DNA of 64,000 bases from JARLGU01 sp036504535 (GTDB lineage Bacteria > Armatimonadota > Armatimonadia > Armatimonadales > Capsulimonadaceae): contig DASXUY010000035.1 in NCBI GenBank assembly GCA_036504535.1, positions 62,001 through 126,000 of the forward strand. The letters are read 5' to 3'. The notes beneath the pieces are model-generated. The model searched no databases. It was given only the letters and a program-made list of their open reading frames with translations, and was not told where the DNA came from. Positions 51,570 through 61,095 of the stretch are shown in pieces (the first letter of the stretch is position 1; each line of letters begins with the position of its first letter). Position numbers and translations under genes: made by a program.

Positions 51570-52346
51570 ATGCTTCTTGCGATAGATGCTGGCAACACGA
51601 ATGTGACATTCGCTGTGTACGACGGCGACGATCTGCGGATTCATTGGCGGATCAGCACACAAAACGGACGAACCGCCGACGAGTACACATCGCTCCTCGA
51701 CACCCTTTTTAGCCACGAAAAGCTCACATTTCGCGACATCGACGCCGTCATTATCGCTAGCGTCGTACCCAATGTGACTCCCGACCTCAAGCGCTTATCC
51801 CAGAAATCATTTCGCTGCAAGCCGGTTATCGTCTCAGCAGCGCTTGATATGGGCTTGCAGGTAGCGTATCATCCGCCCGGCGATGTCGGCGCCGACAGGC
51901 TGGTTGATGCGGTCGCAGCGCTGGCGAAGTATGGTCCCGCGCCGCTGATAATCGTCGACTTCGGTACAGCGACGACGTTCAATGCGATAGGGGAAGGCAA
52001 CGTTTACCTTGGTGGCGCAATAATGCCGGGCGTGAACCTGATGTGGGATACGCTGTTTTCACGCGCGGCTCGCCTTCATGCCGTGTCCCGCGAAATGCCG
52101 CCTGCCGCTATCGGAGGTAGCACCAACCATGCGCTTCAGTCAGGGATGACTTTTGGGCTCGCGTCCATGGTGGATGGCATGGTAGGTCGCTTTAGGGTGC
52201 AGCTTGGCGCACCCAACTGCCCGGTGATTGCCACTGGCGGGCAGTCTGCGGACCTGCTGGCGGGCATACCGACAGCGGTCACCGTTGTTGATCCGTTGCT
52301 CACGCTTGAAGGGCTGCGACTCGTATGGGAGCGTAATCGCGCTTGA
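51570..52346 (+). CDS. coaX: Type III pantothenate kinase
   Basis: The protein has 258 residues, the usual CoaX length. The N-terminal phosphate motif is MLLAIDAGNTNVTFAVY. HPPGDVGADRLVDAVAAL and LIIVDFGTATTFNAIG carry the catalytic Asp and the nucleotide site. TGGQSADLLAGI closes the ASKHA fold. It phosphorylates pantothenate in the first step of coenzyme A synthesis, in the cytoplasm. It has its own extended -10 promoter and appears leaderless. The next gene follows after 50 bp. Confidence 0.96.
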   Translation: MLLAIDAGNTNVTFAVYDGDDLRIHWRISTQNGRTADEYTSLLDTLFSHEKLTFRDIDAVIIASVVPNVTPDLKRLSQKSFRCKPVIVSAALDMGLQVAYHPPGDVGADRLVDAVAALAKYGPAPLIIVDFGTATTFNAIGEGNVYLGGAIMPGVNLMWDTLFSRAARLHAVSREMPPAAIGGSTNHALQSGMTFGLASMVDGMVGRFRVQLGAPNCPVIATGGQSADLLAGIPTAVTVVDPLLTLEGLRLVWERNRA

Positions 52347-52396
52347 TTTGCTCGCAGCCATGTAACTGACATCGCCTCTCTCGAACTCCAACGATA

Positions 52397-53605
52397 ATGA
52401 CCAATGCCGAGCCGCCAACTTCTGATCCTCCTACAGGTGACTTGCACACGCTGCGCATTCGCATGTTTGCAGCGACTACTGCCACTTACCTCGTTGGACT
52501 GGCAATTGTCCAGCATAACCCGCTTTTCGTACAGATGGTCGGTCGAGCGCCGATCAAAATAGAAAACGTTGGGTATCAGGGGCACCTGCTCGTTCATACA
52601 CTCCTGACCATAATCGGAGACAATCCTGGCCTGTGCTTGGTCCGGCTGGCGATTGCAGCATTGGTCGTGCAGGGCATAAAGGTCTTTCTTGCAGACCCTA
52701 CTGAACTTGAGCCTGAAAGGTATCGGCCTTATGTTTTTTGGCGCGCCGCTTACCGCTTTCTCGGCAGTATCTGGCCGTTTCTATCGCGCCGCCGACTGGA
52801 TGGACCTCCAACTAGTTCGCTTACCGAATACGAACGTGTAACCGTGCGCTACTTTGGGGTCAAGCTGCTCTTTTTGCCTATCATGGTGTCGTTCTTCTTC
52901 GGCAACCTTCAGGGCTTCCTATCGCAAGTGTGCGCGCCTAACGGCCCGGCGAGTTTCAGCGTCCCGTTTATCCACAAGATGTATCTGAACTGGTACATGA
53001 CCATTATGCTGGCCGATGTGGCGTGGTTTGCGATCTGCTGCGCCATCGAAACGCGTCGATTTAGCCCTGTGGTGACTGTTGATCCGTACGCGTCGGGTTG
53101 GATTATAAACATGGCGTGCTATCCACCATTGGTGGAGCTTTTCGGGCGCGCCATCGTGTGGCATGTTCCCGACTTCCCGGCTGTTGAATCGCCAATCGGA
53201 GCGCTGATTTACAGCGTTTGCGGAATAGTGCTGTTTACGTTCTACGTGCTGGCAGATTTCAGCTTCGGCCTCAAGGCGGGCAATCTCTACTATCGCGGTC
53301 TCGTGGACAAGGGGCCGTTTAAGCTCATACGGCACCCGATGTACTCGTCGAAGAACCTCGCGTGGCTGATCTTCACCATTCCTGCGCTCAACTTCCATCT
53401 ACAGAGTCAGTCGATAACCCTTGGCGCTATTCACCTGACTGCCACATTGCCGTCCGCCAACTGGGCCATGATCTTGCCTATCATCGCATGGCTCGGCATC
53501 TATGCTGGGCGCGCAATCGCGGAGGAGCGGTACCTTTTGGCATTCCCCGAATACCAGGAATACTGCAAGCGGGTTCGCTATCGCTTCTTCCCAGGAGTTT
53601 TCTAG
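52397..53605 (+). CDS. Membrane protein with isoprenylcysteine-methyltransferase-like domain
   Basis: The protein has 402 residues and about seven to eight transmembrane helices. The last third has the ICMT/PEMT pattern: LVDKGPFKLIRHPMYSSKN, then the SAM-related segment AIAEERYLLAFPEYQEYCKRV near the C-terminus. The N-terminal half has extra helices and a longer loop than standard ICMT proteins. It probably methylates a lipid or membrane substrate. The start has no clear ribosome site; ATG 52397 is the first in the frame. The trigger factor gene begins 150 bp downstream. Confidence 0.75.
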   Translation: MTNAEPPTSDPPTGDLHTLRIRMFAATTATYLVGLAIVQHNPLFVQMVGRAPIKIENVGYQGHLLVHTLLTIIGDNPGLCLVRLAIAALVVQGIKVFLADPTELEPERYRPYVFWRAAYRFLGSIWPFLSRRRLDGPPTSSLTEYERVTVRYFGVKLLFLPIMVSFFFGNLQGFLSQVCAPNGPASFSVPFIHKMYLNWYMTIMLADVAWFAICCAIETRRFSPVVTVDPYASGWIINMACYPPLVELFGRAIVWHVPDFPAVESPIGALIYSVCGIVLFTFYVLADFSFGLKAGNLYYRGLVDKGPFKLIRHPMYSSKNLAWLIFTIPALNFHLQSQSITLGAIHLTATLPSANWAMILPIIAWLGIYAGRAIAEERYLLAFPEYQEYCKRVRYRFFPGVF

Positions 53606-53755
53606 GTTTCAGACTACTTTTTGCCACACAGTCAAACGGCCCAGCGCTTACGTGCCTGCTGGTTGACTTCGACTCCAGCGAAAAGGTAAACTACTCCGAA
53701 TCAAAGGTACGAGCCCAGATGCCCGTCCTCCCCGAATTAGGAGCGTTATCCAAGC

Positions 53756-55219
53756 ATGCAGGTAGTCAAGGAGACCCTGAGCCCCTGTCAGGTCAGCTTA
53801 CAAATTTCCGTAGAGCCCGAGAAAGTTGCGCTGGCCGTCGACAAGGCTTATCGCGAGTTCTCGAAGTACATTTCTGTCCCAGGTTTCCGCAAGGGACACG
53901 CCCCGCTCGCTTTCGTCAAGCAGCGCGTTCCCCAGGAACAGCTACGCGAGCGAACTGTCGAGCTTCTGACCGAGCCCGCCTTCCGTGAGGCTGTCGAGAA
54001 GGAAGAAATTGTTCCTTTCGCCGCTCCCGAGCTCTCGCTAGTTTCGCTTGAGACCGTTCCCGGTGAGCTCAAGTTCGAGTTCAAGGCGCTCGTGCCGCTT
54101 GCGCCAGTTGTTGAACTTGGCGAATACAAGGGCTTGACCGTTGACCGTGAGCGCTACGAGATTACCGACGAAGCTGTCAGCCAGCGGATCGAGCAGATCC
54201 GTGACCGCGCTGCTGAGTATCCCGTCGTGAGCGACCGTGCGTCGCAGGACGGCGATATCCTCGTCACCGACCTTGGAATCACCCCCGAAGGCGATTCCGA
54301 GCCCGCCTCACCGAAGCCCACCGTCATCTATCTCGGCGACGCGGGTAACGTCCCCGGACTTGATGCGCAGCTTCTTGGTCTCAGCCCTGGCGACGAGAAA
54401 TCGTTCCGCCTCCAATATCCCGACGACTTTGACAATGCCGAAATCGCTGGCAAGGTGGCTGGATTCTACGTGAAGGTCAACGAGCTCCACACTAAGCTTG
54501 TCCCGGAGCTTGATGACGAGTTCGCCAAGAAGTTTGGCGACTTTGACACCATGGAAGCCTTCAAGGCGTCCATCAAGTCCGATCTCGAAGCTCAGATGAC
54601 ATCGATGGCCGACAACCTCGTTCAGACCAAGCTTGTCGATCAAGTCGCAGAAAACTCGGTTGTGAACTTCCCTGACGTTATAGTTCAGCAGGAGTTCGAG
54701 AGTGAAGTGGGCGAGTTGATCGAAGACCTGAAGCGCCGCAAGCTTGAAGTGGAAGATTACCTCACCCAGATCGGCAAGACTCAGGAAGAGTTCGTCAGCG
54801 AGCGCAAGGCCCAGGCTGAGCAGCGAGTCAAGCGCGGTCTCGTGCTTGGCGAGATCGCCCTCAAAGAGGAGATCAAGGTTGACGACGCCGATGTCGACGC
54901 TGAAGTTGCAGAGCGAGCGGCAAAGAATCGCACCAGTCCGGAAGCGATGCGCGCCTACCTTGATGCCAACAAGCAAACCGACGGACTGGCACGCGGCGTA
55001 TTGACGAAAAAGATCCTCCGCTTTTTGACCTCTGCCGCCATAATTACGGATAAGGTACTGTCGACCGACGATGAACCGGTAGCCGCGCCGAAAGCGACCA
55101 AGAAGGCCGCAGCCGCAGCGACTAAAACCGGGGAAGGCGCCGATGAAGCAGAAAAGCCAAAGCGAACCCGTAAGAAAAAGCAGGACGAGCCGACGCCTTC
55201 CGAGGAACCGGCCGCTTAG
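53756..55219 (+). CDS. tig: Trigger factor, ribosome-associated chaperone and prolyl isomerase
   Basis: The protein has 487 residues. The N-terminal ribosome-binding domain includes the signature VPGFRKGHAP (GFRKxxxP). The FKBP-like domain (DRASQDGDILVTDLG ... FRLQYPDDF) lies in the middle. The C-terminal domain is followed by a low-complexity tail rich in Ala, Lys and Glu (residues about 445-487), an addition not found in E. coli. Trigger factor meets nascent chains at the ribosome exit. It heads the common tig-clpP-clpX cluster. AGGAG lies 12 nt upstream of the ATG. Confidence 0.95.
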   Translation: MQVVKETLSPCQVSLQISVEPEKVALAVDKAYREFSKYISVPGFRKGHAPLAFVKQRVPQEQLRERTVELLTEPAFREAVEKEEIVPFAAPELSLVSLETVPGELKFEFKALVPLAPVVELGEYKGLTVDRERYEITDEAVSQRIEQIRDRAAEYPVVSDRASQDGDILVTDLGITPEGDSEPASPKPTVIYLGDAGNVPGLDAQLLGLSPGDEKSFRLQYPDDFDNAEIAGKVAGFYVKVNELHTKLVPELDDEFAKKFGDFDTMEAFKASIKSDLEAQMTSMADNLVQTKLVDQVAENSVVNFPDVIVQQEFESEVGELIEDLKRRKLEVEDYLTQIGKTQEEFVSERKAQAEQRVKRGLVLGEIALKEEIKVDDADVDAEVAERAAKNRTSPEAMRAYLDANKQTDGLARGVLTKKILRFLTSAAIITDKVLSTDDEPVAAPKATKKAAAAATKTGEGADEAEKPKRTRKKKQDEPTPSEEPAA

Positions 55220-55255
55220 ACGCAGTGTTTTTAGTACAACTGCAGATTAGCGTTA

Positions 55256-55278
55256 ACGGAGGCGTCATGCGCCTCCGT
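55256..55278 (+). other. Hairpin between tig and clpP
   Basis: A perfect 9-bp stem (ACGGAGGCG with CGCCTCCGT) around TCATG, 37 bp after the tig stop. There is no T-tract after it, so it may be a processing site or stabilise the mRNA end rather than terminate transcription. Confidence 0.5.
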
Positions 55279-55356
55279 CCGCTTATGTAAGCCCGCTGTT
55301 TTGGGCGAACACATCGGGAGCACCCTGGCAAGTGGGTGCTTGAGGAGTTCATTGGC

Positions 55357-55938
55357 ATGCCTATCATTCCTATAGTCGTAGAGCAGACCCCTCGGGGCAC
55401 CGAATCGTACGATATCTGGTCGCGGTTGATGAAGGACCGCATCGTGTTTATCGGTGAGCCCATCGAGGAGCACCTGGCGAATATTGTTATAGCGCAGCTT
55501 CTCTTTTTGGAGAAGGAAGATCCCGACAAGGATATCGACGTTTATATCCAGTCGCCTGGCGGCTCGGTGATCGCGGGACTTGCGATTTACGATACGATGC
55601 AACTGGTGAAGCCCGACATTAGGGTAACCGTAGTTGGTATGGCAGCGTCCATGGGGGCCGTGTTGGCATCAGGTGGAACTAAGGGCAAGCGAGCTGGTCT
55701 ACCAAACTCGCGCATCATGATCCACCAGGGGAGCGCAGGCTTCTCGGGTACGCCGTCGGATATCGAAATCCAGGCGCGCGAAGTGCTGCGATACCGCGAA
55801 CGATTGACACAAATTTTGGCCGACAACTGCGGCCAGACTTTCGACAAGGTCTCTAAAGACCTGGACCGGGACTACTGGATGTCCGCCGAAGAAGGTGTCG
55901 CATACGGCATCATCGACGAGGTCCTCACGAAAAAGTGA
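55357..55938 (+). CDS. clpP: ATP-dependent Clp protease proteolytic subunit
   Basis: The protein has 193 residues from ATG 55357, with AGGAG 9 nt upstream; the GTG at 55336 would add seven residues. The catalytic triad is Ser98 in GMAASMGAVL, His123 in RIMIHQGS and Asp172 in DLDRDYWMSA, which are the same numbers as in other ClpP proteins and support the chosen start. It forms the tetradecameric barrel that works with ClpX. It is the middle gene of tig-clpP-clpX. Confidence 0.97.
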   Translation: MPIIPIVVEQTPRGTESYDIWSRLMKDRIVFIGEPIEEHLANIVIAQLLFLEKEDPDKDIDVYIQSPGGSVIAGLAIYDTMQLVKPDIRVTVVGMAASMGAVLASGGTKGKRAGLPNSRIMIHQGSAGFSGTPSDIEIQAREVLRYRERLTQILADNCGQTFDKVSKDLDRDYWMSAEEGVAYGIIDEVLTKK

Positions 55939-55957
55939 TTAGCGTTTAGCGTTGTTC

Positions 55958-56009
55958 GCCGCTTCCCGGCCAGGAAGCGGCGGAGACTCTCGCCGCTTTT
56001 CGCCGAGAG
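55958..56009 (+). other. Two hairpins between clpP and clpX
   Basis: GCCGCTTCC/GGAAGCGGC (55958-55981) and CTCTCG/CGAGAG (55987-56009) lie in the 187-bp gap. They may attenuate transcription into clpX or set its mRNA ratio to clpP. Neither is followed by a T-tract. Confidence 0.45.
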
Positions 56010-56125
56010 GATCAGAGCCGGTCTGCGGCTTTGGGGACGCGCCCACACAGTGCTGGCATGGTTTCAGCGCTATTTGGGTATAGGTTGTGCCTGGTGAACG
56101 TCTAATTAAAGAGGAAGTACGTTTA

Positions 56126-57394
56126 ATGGCCCGTTTGATTTCCGACCGGAACGAGACTCGCTGTCTGCTATGCGGAAAAAGCCGCGATCAGGTTCGCAAG
56201 CTAATCCTTGGAGTTCATGGCGGAGTCTGCCTGGAATGCGTCTCACTCTGCAACGAAATCATACGCAACGAAAACCCGCAAGCCCCCGAAGACGAGCAGG
56301 TCTCGCTTAGCAGTATCCCTAAACCCAAAGAGATCTATCGCATCCTGAGCCAGTATGTCGTCGGCCAGGAACGTGCCAAACAGGTCCTTTCCGTCGCCGT
56401 CTACAACCACTTTAAGCGAATTAACAATCCCGTCGAAGGCATAGAGCTGCAGAAGAGCAATATCCTTCTCATTGGTCCGACGGGGTCTGGCAAGACACTT
56501 CTCGCCCAAACGTTGGCACGGATTCTGAACGTTCCGTTCGCCATCGCGGACGCCACCAGCCTCACGGAAGCAGGCTACGTTGGCGAGGATGTGGAGAATA
56601 TTCTTCTCAAGCTTCTCGCGGCTGCCGACAACGGTGACAACATCAACAATGTTGTGCGGAACGCTCAGCGAGGTATCGTCTACATTGACGAAATCGACAA
56701 GGTGGCGCGCAAGTCGGACAGCCCGAGCATCACGCGCGACGTAAGTGGGGAAGGGGTGCAGCAGGCGCTCCTCAAGATCCTCGAAGGCACCGTCGCGAAT
56801 GTGCCACCGCAGGGTGGCCGCAAGCATCCTCAGCAAGACTACGTCCAGATCGACACCACGAACATCCTCTTCATCTGCGGGGGCGCGTTTGAAGGTGTCG
56901 AGGAGATGATCGGTCGTCGGGTGAACCGCCAATCGTTGGGCTTCCGGACGACGGTCGAGTCGCGTACCGATAAGAACAAGGGAGCGCTACTAAGCCAGAT
57001 TTTGCCGGAGGATCTGATGAAGTTTGGTCTGATCCCTGAGTTTATCGGTCGCCTTCCAGTTACAGCTACGCTGGAGCAGCTCGAACACGAGGCTTTGGTG
57101 AAAATTCTCGTAGAACCAAAGAATGCTCTGGTGAAGCAGTATCAGAAGTTCTTCGAGTTCGACGGCGTCGACCTTGAGTTTACTCCAGGAGCTCTCAATG
57201 CAATCGCCGATCAGGCGCTCAAGCGCGCCACCGGTGCCCGCGCCCTCCGTTCGATAATCGAGGAAGTGATGATGAACATCATGTATGAGATCCCGTCTCA
57301 AACCGATGTTAAGAACGTCACCATCACTGAAGAAATCGTTCGCGAGCACACTGATCCCATCGGCTTTGCCGCAGACCTCAAAGCAGCGTCCTAG
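56126..57394 (+). CDS. clpX: ATP-dependent Clp protease ATP-binding subunit ClpX
   Basis: The protein has 422 residues from ATG 56126, with GAGGAA 9 nt upstream. The N-terminal zinc-binding domain has its four Cys residues (CLLCGKS and CLECVSLC). Walker A is LLIGPTGSGKTLLAQ, the pore loop is EAGYVGEDV, Walker B is GIVYIDEIDKVA and the RKH loop is in PQGGRKHPQQ. It recognises, unfolds and feeds proteins to ClpP. It is the last gene of the tig-clpP-clpX cluster and converges on the histidine kinase gene, with 11 bp between the stops. Confidence 0.97.
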   Translation: MARLISDRNETRCLLCGKSRDQVRKLILGVHGGVCLECVSLCNEIIRNENPQAPEDEQVSLSSIPKPKEIYRILSQYVVGQERAKQVLSVAVYNHFKRINNPVEGIELQKSNILLIGPTGSGKTLLAQTLARILNVPFAIADATSLTEAGYVGEDVENILLKLLAAADNGDNINNVVRNAQRGIVYIDEIDKVARKSDSPSITRDVSGEGVQQALLKILEGTVANVPPQGGRKHPQQDYVQIDTTNILFICGGAFEGVEEMIGRRVNRQSLGFRTTVESRTDKNKGALLSQILPEDLMKFGLIPEFIGRLPVTATLEQLEHEALVKILVEPKNALVKQYQKFFEFDGVDLEFTPGALNAIADQALKRATGARALRSIIEEVMMNIMYEIPSQTDVKNVTITEEIVREHTDPIGFAADLKAAS

Positions 57395-57405
57395 CCTTGC
57401 TGGAA

Positions 57406-59598
57406 CTACGAGATGGCCGGCAGCTTCACAGTCATCGTTGTTCCACCATCGGGCGTCGAGGACGCAGTGATGGTTCCGCCATGCGCGACGATTATCCCGT
57501 GACAGATCGATAGTCCCAGTCCAGTGCCTTCTCCGACAGGTTTCGTGGTGTAGAATGGGTCGAATATCCGCCCTATCACGTCTTCGGCAATCCCGCTCCC
57601 GTTATCAACGACCTGTATCACCACGCTAGGTTGGCCTTCGACGCTGGCTTGTGCCGTTATAGTGATGTTTCTTTCGCTCTGCGGGTTATTCTGCACGGCG
57701 TGATCGGAATTTCCCAATAGGTTGAGCATAACTTGCTCAATCTCGGTGGAGTTCATCAACACCATGGGCAGACCTTCTGCAATGTCTACGGTGAGGTTGA
57801 TCCCGTGGCGCACCATCTTATACGCGGCCAGTTCAATGGCTGCCCTCACTGTAAGTTCCACTGACGCCAGGGTTTTCATGCCTTCCTGCTTGCGGGCGAA
57901 CGTCAGCAGACTGGCCACGATATTGCTGGCTCTCTTGGCCATTCGCGTAATTGTCGCGGCGTCCTCCTTCACGGGGCCATCTTGGGTCATCTCCAGGATT
58001 TGCGCGTGTCCGGAGATAATTGACAGCGGATTGTTGATTTCGTGGGCGACACCTGCTACAAGTTCGCCGAGTGCAGCGAGCTTATCCGCCTGAATAGCCG
58101 CCTGACGCAGCATCTTCTGTTCGGAAATGTCCGTTGAGATACCGTCGATACGAACAGGATTGCCTGCAGAATCCTTGACGAGGATGGAGCGGTCATATAT
58201 CCAGCGTATCGACCCATTACGATGAAATGCTCGGAATTCTCCTTCGGCGTGTCCAAACGATCTGGCGTCATGCTCAATCTGATTTACAATGGGCAAATCG
58301 TCAGGATGAACCGTTGACCTCAGTGTGCGTGCGCCGGTGTAGAACTCCTCCGGATGGGAGCCCAGAAGCTGGAACGCTGCCGGGCTAATATACAGCACTG
58401 TATTTGGATCGTCGTATGCAATGGAATACACCATATCGGTAACCGAACTCAGGATGCCGTTGAGGCGCTCCTGGGATTCGCGAAGCGCACGTTCCATGAC
58501 GATACGGTATGTGATGTCGGAGATAAACCCGACGTAGTGCGTGATCTCCCCACCCGCATTTAGAATCGGCGACATACTGAGTTCGCACCAAAATTCGCTG
58601 TCGGCAACTCGATTGAGAAATACCGTCGATGTAGCCACACCTTCGTAAAGAGCGCGGCGAACCACCTTAAGGCCAGGTTGTTCGTCAGAGGGGCCCGTAA
58701 GGAAGGACAGCGATTTGCCCAGGAGATCGAGCCTGTGTGAGTCCATGATCCGCTCATATGCCGGGTTTGCATACACTACTGGATACGTGGGCGGAGCGTA
58801 TTCGATGATGACAATCCCCTCAGTGCTTGCCAGCATCGCGCTTTCAAGCAGCTTGAGATGATCCTCGGTTTTCTTCGTGTTAGTAATCTCACGCCCGGCC
58901 GCAAATCCCACGCCAGTTTCTGGGTCGCGAACTGTGCTCCAGGACAGCCAATGATATTCACCGCCCTTACTTCGGTAGCGGTTAACGAAATCATTAATGG
59001 TTGTCCCTTTCATGGCCTCAGCCCGAGCACAAGCTGATCGTTCGATATCGTCTGGGTGAACAAGCGTATATAGCCCCACCATCAGCATTTCGTCCTCGCT
59101 GTACCCGAGAATTCGCTCGAATGATGCGTTCACGGCCAGGCAGCGGCTGTCTCGATCAACAACGCAAAGAATCTCAGGAGCAAGGTCAAATACACGAGCA
59201 AGATGATGATCACCAACCGGCCCTAGCCGTTGGCTTCGCGCTTGAGCCGCAAGGCGTAGCGATCGTACAAGCAACGGAGCTGAGAGCTCATTGGTATCAA
59301 TGACATCCGTCACGATTGGCGACCACGCCCCCGGTTCGCTTTCACTTGTCACCACAAATGTAGGCAGCTTAGCTCTCGCGGCGATGTCAACAAATTGGTT
59401 TGCGGTTTCAGTGACGGTCGCGGCGACTAAAATTGCCGCATAGTAAGGGGTTGATACCACAAGCCGGGACGTATCCTCGAGCGTTGCGGCTGTCACGACA
59501 CTATACGAAGGGGGAATGCAACCAATGATGTCCTGTGATGAGATACTGGCGTTGACGTCCGCGAAAAACAGAAGGATGGCCGGAACTTGCGGTGCCAT
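57406..59598 (-). CDS. Multi-PAS sensor histidine kinase
   Basis: The protein has 730 residues from ATG 59598, with AGGA 7 nt upstream; the GTG-type start at 59634 lacks this. No transmembrane helix is apparent, so it is cytoplasmic. The first 115 residues look like a degenerate receiver domain without the phosphoacceptor Asp in the usual place. Three PAS domains follow (about 115-245, 250-370 and 375-495; for example YRSKGGEYHWLSWSTVRD). The HisKA domain has the phosphorylatable His in LVAGVAHEINNPLSI. The HATPase domain carries VVDNGSGI, IFDPFYTTKP and GTGLGLSICHGI. No response regulator is adjacent, so the partner is elsewhere. The signal is unknown. Confidence 0.92.
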   Translation of the reverse strand: MAPQVPAILLFFADVNASISSQDIIGCIPPSYSVVTAATLEDTSRLVVSTPYYAAILVAATVTETANQFVDIAARAKLPTFVVTSESEPGAWSPIVTDVIDTNELSAPLLVRSLRLAAQARSQRLGPVGDHHLARVFDLAPEILCVVDRDSRCLAVNASFERILGYSEDEMLMVGLYTLVHPDDIERSACARAEAMKGTTINDFVNRYRSKGGEYHWLSWSTVRDPETGVGFAAGREITNTKKTEDHLKLLESAMLASTEGIVIIEYAPPTYPVVYANPAYERIMDSHRLDLLGKSLSFLTGPSDEQPGLKVVRRALYEGVATSTVFLNRVADSEFWCELSMSPILNAGGEITHYVGFISDITYRIVMERALRESQERLNGILSSVTDMVYSIAYDDPNTVLYISPAAFQLLGSHPEEFYTGARTLRSTVHPDDLPIVNQIEHDARSFGHAEGEFRAFHRNGSIRWIYDRSILVKDSAGNPVRIDGISTDISEQKMLRQAAIQADKLAALGELVAGVAHEINNPLSIISGHAQILEMTQDGPVKEDAATITRMAKRASNIVASLLTFARKQEGMKTLASVELTVRAAIELAAYKMVRHGINLTVDIAEGLPMVLMNSTEIEQVMLNLLGNSDHAVQNNPQSERNITITAQASVEGQPSVVIQVVDNGSGIAEDVIGRIFDPFYTTKPVGEGTGLGLSICHGIIVAHGGTITASSTPDGGTTMTVKLPAIS

Positions 59599-60211
59599 GA
59601 ATTTTCCTGACCCTGGTTGTACAGTGACGGTCACGTCAAAAGCTAGTAGACTTAGCGTGCGTCGGTCTCGATAGTGGTGCAGTAACGAGTTGCTTCGAAC
59701 TCAGAACAAGTAGTATATCAGATGTTGTCATCCTTGTAAATAATTAAGTTGACAGGCAAAAACTACTAATAGTGAGCGAATATGGGCTGTAATGTCCTAC
59801 CGAGGAGGTTTATAAACGCCCTGAAGCGCTTTAGTTTGCATGGGTAACCGACGAAATGGAGCATTATCGAACGCCAGAGGTTTACTACGTTTGGCTCGAA
59901 TAGCGAGCATTACCGGCGTTGGGGGACCGCTTAAGGTACTGCGGGGACGGACGGATATCCACCTAGCATGGTGAGCCAACTAATACCGGAATGCCATCGG
60001 TACATTGGTGCGCTTTATAGGTATCAGCGGCATTTTACTAATCCAATCGTCATTCACGATTTCTTGACTGGGCAACATGATTCTGATTGTTGAGTTGAGT
60101 GCCCCGTCTATGGTCGTAGAGATCTAGACGGAGAGGAGGTTACAATCATGACCAGGTGTCACCTCTTAGGGTAGAAAAAGCACCTGACAAGGCAAGTGTC
60201 GATGCCGAGCC
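59599..60211. other. 613-bp spacer, no clear gene
   Basis: No credible gene of normal length is present. The stretch is A/T-rich near 59710-59770 and contains an AGGAGG at about 59802 without a usable start codon, and the mini-frame at 60148. The promoter of the histidine kinase probably lies in the first 150 bp. Confidence 0.45.
60148..60174 (+). other. Eight-codon mini-frame with a near-perfect Shine-Dalgarno
   Basis: AGGAGGT (60134-60140) is followed after 7 nt by ATG and eight codons (MTRCHLLG) to a TAG. The site is unusually strong for this window, yet no longer frame follows. It may be a leader peptide or the remains of a lost gene; it lies just beyond the end of the pseudogene on the opposite strand. 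Confidence 0.25.
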
Positions 60212-60803
60212 TTACTTACCGATCGGCGGCATCTCGCCTGCGTGACCGCCAGCGACAATCGAATTGATGCAGAGCACCTTGCGGCGTTGGCTATGTCCGC
60301 GAAAATTAGCAGTTGTCCGATAGTTTCGGGCTCGAGCGGATGGGCTGCTATGTGACTGTATTGGTATCCGAATATAACGTTGATAATCTTCGTTTCGCCC
60401 GGCTAGAAATAGGCGCTCTCGGTGTTCCACGGATTGCCATCACCGTTAGGTGCGTCGTCAACCCGCATTGACATGCTGGTTGGCACCGTCCCCGTGTTTG
60501 TCACATTTGCAATGATATGCCCATAGGCGGTTAGGTCCCATCTTGTCCCAATATCTGTCTTAACTGCGACACCAGGATAGCCTGCGGCTCCAACCTGGAG
60601 CATGACTACAACACCCGGTGTAGCGGGATCAGCGCTGTCGGCGGCGCTGGCTTGCGAACCGGTCCCCTGGGATGGTGCGAAGCGGGTAGCCGTCCCTGGA
60701 ACCGCAACGTTGATCAGGGGTTTTGGAGAGCATCGGCAGCAAGCGCGGTTGCTATCGCAAATAGGCCGAGGGCGGCGAAAGCGATCAAACAAGTGGTGGG
60801 CAT
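60212..60803 (-). pseudogene. Decayed secreted protein with an agarase-CBM-like domain
   Basis: A signal peptide begins at ATG 60803 (MPTTCLIAFAALGLFAIATA, with AAAGGAT upstream) but runs to a TGA at 60714-60716. The protein continues in another frame from about 60720: INVAVPGTATRFAPSQGTGS, then YGHIIANVTNTGTVPTSMSM and RVDDAPNGDGNPWNTESAYF, a pattern typical of the CBM at the front of bacterial agarases. A TAG at 60403-60405 interrupts it, although the same frame goes on as PGETKIINVIFGYQYSHIAA. A second frameshift near 60290 leads to the proper-looking end INSIVAGGHAGEMPPIGK and TAA at 60212. One stop and two frameshifts mark it as a pseudogene. The intact protein would have been about 190 residues, so a catalytic domain was lost or never present. 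Confidence 0.7.
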
Positions 60804-61095
60804 CAGGGCTATCCTTTATGAGCGACGGCCACATCCGGGTCCTCGCCGAAGTTGGTTGGCGGGTCGCGGATTAGTGCGAGTCATCTGAAATGCTTCCTGT
60901 TCGGCACCCAAGGCTCAGGCAAGTGCGATCCGGGAAACAGTCAGCTTCAGCAGGTCTGTAGTAACCGGACTCGATAGTAGTAGGCGTCCGAGTCAAGCTG
61001 ATTTGTATCACTTCATGTCTCTAGATGCAACTTACCTTCTACAATTATCTTGCGACTGCTACGGCAGTGTTCAACGAAGTCGAAAGGTGTGTTTC

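Noticed and set aside
59797..59979. 60-codon frame on the minus strand between the histidine kinase and the pseudogene
   Set aside because: It has no ribosome site and its composition looks random; the AGGAGG nearby is on the other strand.
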